Shown here: positions 63,458 to 64,000 of the stretch, one piece after another
Position numbering within the stretch: position 1 is the stretch's first letter
Layout of the letters: each line of letters opens with the position of its first letter
NCBI GenBank assembly: GCA_944380875.1
Contig: CALWJA010000063.1
Span: 1 to 64,000, forward strand
Origin: an uncultured Clostridia bacterium
GTDB lineage: Bacteria > Bacillota > Clostridia > Oscillospirales > Acutalibacteraceae
DNA length: 64,000 nucleotides
Direction of reading: 5' to 3'
Notes under the pieces: model-generated
What the model saw: only the letters and a program-made list of their open reading frames with translations
Databases searched by the model: none
What the model was told of the DNA's origin: nothing
Translations under genes and position numbers: made by a program

Positions 63458-64000
63458 TTATTTTACCCGAATCCCTAAAAGCTTGGAAAGCTCCACTGCC
63501 TGCTCCGCAGAAACGGTAATGCCCTTTACATCGGAAACGGCAAACACCGCCCCTTCCAGGGAACAGGAGCTGAAATCCAATCCCCCAATCCCAGCATGAA
63601 AAAACTCTGTGGAGCGGAACCGGCAGTTTTCCACGGCGCTCTTCTGGAACTGGCTTCCCCCAAAAGAACCTTCCGAAACATCCGTATTCCGGAAACGGCA
63701 GGAGCGGAATCGTGCTTCGGAAAAATTCCCATAGCGGGCTCCGCATCCGGATACAAGAACATCGTCAAATACCGTGCCCGAAAAAGAAGCCCCCATAAGG
63801 CGGCAGTTTTGAAACTCCACTCTGTGAAACCCTCCGCCTTCCATACGGAGATTGGAAAGATCACATCCCCGAAATACACAGTCGGAAAAATGTATCTCCT
63901 CCAGATTCCATCCGGAAAGACGGCATTCTGAAAATGTGCAGCCGTAAAAATCCGCCCTTACTATATCCACATTCTCCATTTCCTCATTGGAAAACAATCT
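63458..64000 (-). CDS. Pentapeptide-repeat protein, C-terminal part (runs off the window)
   Basis: 180 visible residues, mostly degenerate pentapeptide repeats of the A(D/N)LXX / (S/T)xF type: CTFSECRLSGWNLEEIHFSD, CDLSNLRMEGGGFHRVEFQN, GNFSEARFRSCRFRNTDVSE, LDFSSCSLEGAVF. They form a right-handed quadrilateral beta-helix mimicking DNA. The C-terminal part (VKGITVSAEQAVELSKLLGI) is as in QnrB/AlbG-like and YjbI-type proteins. A TTG near the window end is the only possible start, but the frame continues, so the gene is probably incomplete here. Function unknown. Confidence 0.75.
   Translation of the reverse strand, partial: RLFSNEEMENVDIVRADFYGCTFSECRLSGWNLEEIHFSDCVFRGCDLSNLRMEGGGFHRVEFQNCRLMGASFSGTVFDDVLVSGCGARYGNFSEARFRSCRFRNTDVSEGSFGGSQFQKSAVENCRFRSTEFFHAGIGGLDFSSCSLEGAVFAVSDVKGITVSAEQAVELSKLLGIRVK

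Overview
The window looks like a chromosomal segment of an anaerobic, low-to-mid GC member of the Clostridia (Firmicutes). Support comes from strong AAGGAGG-type ribosome binding sites, TTG/GTG starts, a V-type ATPase operon in the Enterococcus/Clostridium ntp gene order, GlpP-type glycerol regulation, a class B sortase, an HD-GYP protein, a PBSX-type phage cluster and an IS256-type transposase close to those of human-gut Clostridia. I cannot name the genus; Christensenellales or Lachnospirales-like gut bacteria would fit.

Layout. 1-123: start of an IS256-family transposase cut by the window edge. 467-805: tRNA-Tyr and tRNA-Thr with a consensus promoter and a terminator. 976-5336: envelope and lipid genes (AI-2E/PerM permease, DegV fatty-acid binding protein, glycosyltransferase plus acyltransferase pair). 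5672-5812: a probable unannotated small RNA with a perfect sigma-A promoter, a C-rich anti-Shine-Dalgarno linker and a terminator. 5809-7246: hflX and its promoter. 7340-18211: a compact, uninterrupted PBSX/Mu-like cluster (terminase, portal, protease, capsid, two connector proteins, then directly the hub and baseplate genes and a fibre-like protein). It has no sheath, tube, tail chaperone, tape measure, lysis or integration gene. 18463-21385: DUF5317 protein, HD-GYP phosphodiesterase, a 26-residue hydrophobic peptide and an unrecognised conserved-looking protein.

21914-27676: glycerol catabolism (FAD-dependent glycerol-3-phosphate oxidation trio, the antiterminator GlpP, divergent glpK) with leader structures that fit GlpP control. 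27818-33939: aminoglycoside-phosphotransferase-fold kinase, serine hydrolase, a cinA - sortase B - small degenerate domain cluster. 34043-36501: ThiI and a cysteine desulfurase, which together supply sulfur for tRNA 4-thiouridine. 36924-47561: aldehyde dehydrogenase, lipoprotein, C39-like peptidase, GNAT, MTA/SAH nucleosidase, cyclase, SGNH esterase, PatB-type C-S lyase and GH36 alpha-galactosidase. 47777-56685: nine-gene V-ATPase operon whose K subunit keeps the sodium ligands. 57083-58652: pyrBI with a long leader. 58825-64000: HAD phosphatase, GH31 glycosidase, PfkB sugar kinase and an incomplete pentapeptide-like protein.

The most unusual items are the tail-less phage cluster (with a terminase small subunit that seems to have lost its DNA-binding domain and a 38-codon gene at the deletion junction), the sRNA beside hflX, the 26-residue peptide upstream of the HD-GYP gene, and an apparent hairpin-bridged ribosome binding site at cinA.
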